Part shown: piece after piece, positions 63,419 to 64,000 of the stretch | How positions within the stretch are numbered: the stretch's first letter is position 1 | Layout of the letters: each line of letters opens with the position of its first letter | From: Saprospiraceae bacterium | Lineage (GTDB): Bacteria > Bacteroidota > Bacteroidia > Chitinophagales > Saprospiraceae | Direction of reading: 5' to 3' | DNA: 64,000 nucleotides | NCBI GenBank assembly: GCA_027080725.1 | Contig: JALWRC010000073.1 | Span: forward strand, 1 to 64,000 | Translations under genes and position numbers: made by a program | Notes under the pieces: model-generated | Database searches by the model: none | Told to the model about the DNA's origin: nothing | Seen by the model: the letters and a program-made list of their open reading frames with translations, nothing else

Positions 63419-63426
63419 TACTTTTG
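63419..63426 (+). promoter_or_regulatory. -7 box of tyrS
   Basis: TACTTTTG, 12 bases before the first ATG at 63438 and 21 before the second at 63447, so the mRNA leader is very short. Confidence 0.5.
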
Positions 63427-63437
63427 CGCAGATTTAA

Positions 63438-64000
63438 ATGAAAAGTATGAAAGGTTTTTTAGAAGAACTCACCTGGAGGAATATGATTCACGACACGACA
63501 CCGGGTGTCGAAGCCCATCTCAAAGAGGGGCCCAGGGTCGGATACATCGGATTTGATCCGACTGCCCCGAGTATGACAATCGGCAATTATGTGCAAATCA
63601 TGTTGCTCACCTTATTCCAACGTGCCGGTCATACTCCTATTGTGCTCATGGGCGGAGCAACCGGTAGAATAGGAGACCCTTCCGGTAAAGACAAAGAGCG
63701 ACAACTCAAGTCTTATGAAGAACTCGACCGCAACCTCAACGCACAAGTGGAGCAAATGAAAAAATTTCTCCGGTTTGATGGCCCCAATGCGGCGCGTCTT
63801 GTCAATAATTACGACTTTTACAAGGACATGAATGTCTTGGATTTCTTAAGGGATGTGGGCAAAAACCTAACGGTCAACTACATGCTGTCTAAAGACTCCG
63901 TCAAAAAACGCCTGGATACCGGACTCTCCTTCACAGAATTCAGCTACCAACTCCTTCAGGCATACGACTACCTCAAATTGTTTGAAGAGGAGAACTGTAC
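63438..64000 (+). CDS. tyrS: Tyrosyl-tRNA synthetase, 5' part
   Basis: The gene runs off the window; 187 codons are seen. Conserved blocks are VGYIGFDPTAPSMTIGNYVQIMLL, VLMGGATGRIGDPSGKDKERQL, VNNYDFYKDMNVLDFLRDVGKNLTVNYMLSKDSVKKRL and SFTEFSYQLLQAYDYLKL. The class I HIGH site reads TIGN: the first His, which in the Bacillus enzyme helps bind the ATP phosphates, is Thr here. The second His is Asn, a more common change. ATG 63447 (MKGFLEEL) is an equally likely start. The C-terminal KMSKS and S4 parts are outside the window. Confidence 0.92.
   Translation, partial: MKSMKGFLEELTWRNMIHDTTPGVEAHLKEGPRVGYIGFDPTAPSMTIGNYVQIMLLTLFQRAGHTPIVLMGGATGRIGDPSGKDKERQLKSYEELDRNLNAQVEQMKKFLRFDGPNAARLVNNYDFYKDMNVLDFLRDVGKNLTVNYMLSKDSVKKRLDTGLSFTEFSYQLLQAYDYLKLFEEENC

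Overview
The window is a piece of a Bacteroidota chromosome, most likely from the Saprospiria. The evidence is TAnnTTTG-type promoters, little use of Shine-Dalgarno sites, a fused SecDF, a short primary sigma factor lacking region 1.1, type IX secretion (T9SS) sorting tails, and very large HYR/DUF11/dockerin cell-surface proteins. I found no rRNA, tRNA, CRISPR array, prophage or intact insertion sequence. The last gene (tyrS) runs off the right end.

Layout. 1-515: intergenic repeats. 481-3915: rplM-rpsI, rpsB, tsf and pyrH. 4126-5525: a small accessory island with a DUF5647 gene, an upstream gene broken by one in-frame TGA, and a higBA toxin-antitoxin pair. 5775-11256: a secreted subtilisin, ribA, a FAD oxidoreductase and a TlpA-like thioredoxin. 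11469-12463: rplU and an rpmA whose L27 carries an extra helix-hairpin-helix domain. 12526-16830: a methyltransferase, a TetR regulator with a SulP anion transporter, and a beta-carbonic anhydrase. 17473-25720: a sortilin-like propeller protein, an RsmI-type methylase, SerA, a PKD T9SS type B protein and a Sua5-type protein. 25770-36518: a CtpA protease, gap, sigma factor, cutA, secDF and an ExbB/ExbD motor operon. 36809-40176: a PLP enzyme, dipeptide epimerase and LD-carboxypeptidase, probably for murein-peptide recycling. 40806-58171: two adjacent giant T9SS cargo proteins (about 1800 and 3840 residues) with the same C-terminal plan. 58990-64000: a putative secreted glycosidase, CorA, a LolC/E-type permease and tyrS.

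The most unusual signal is a dispersed 13-base word, GGTATGAAATGGT, present nine times exactly and three more times with one mismatch. It lies on both strands, in genes and between them. Inside genes it is read in different frames (GYEMV, HFIP, TISY), so conservation is at the DNA level, as for DNA-uptake or chromosome-architecture sequences. About 0.002 exact copies are expected by chance on both strands. A second layer of structure is intergenic: two regions of about 400 bp bounded by inverted GTGTRTTAnAAA-type arms, and a mosaic of palindromic repeats shared between 1-200, 5600-5720 and 38895-39065.
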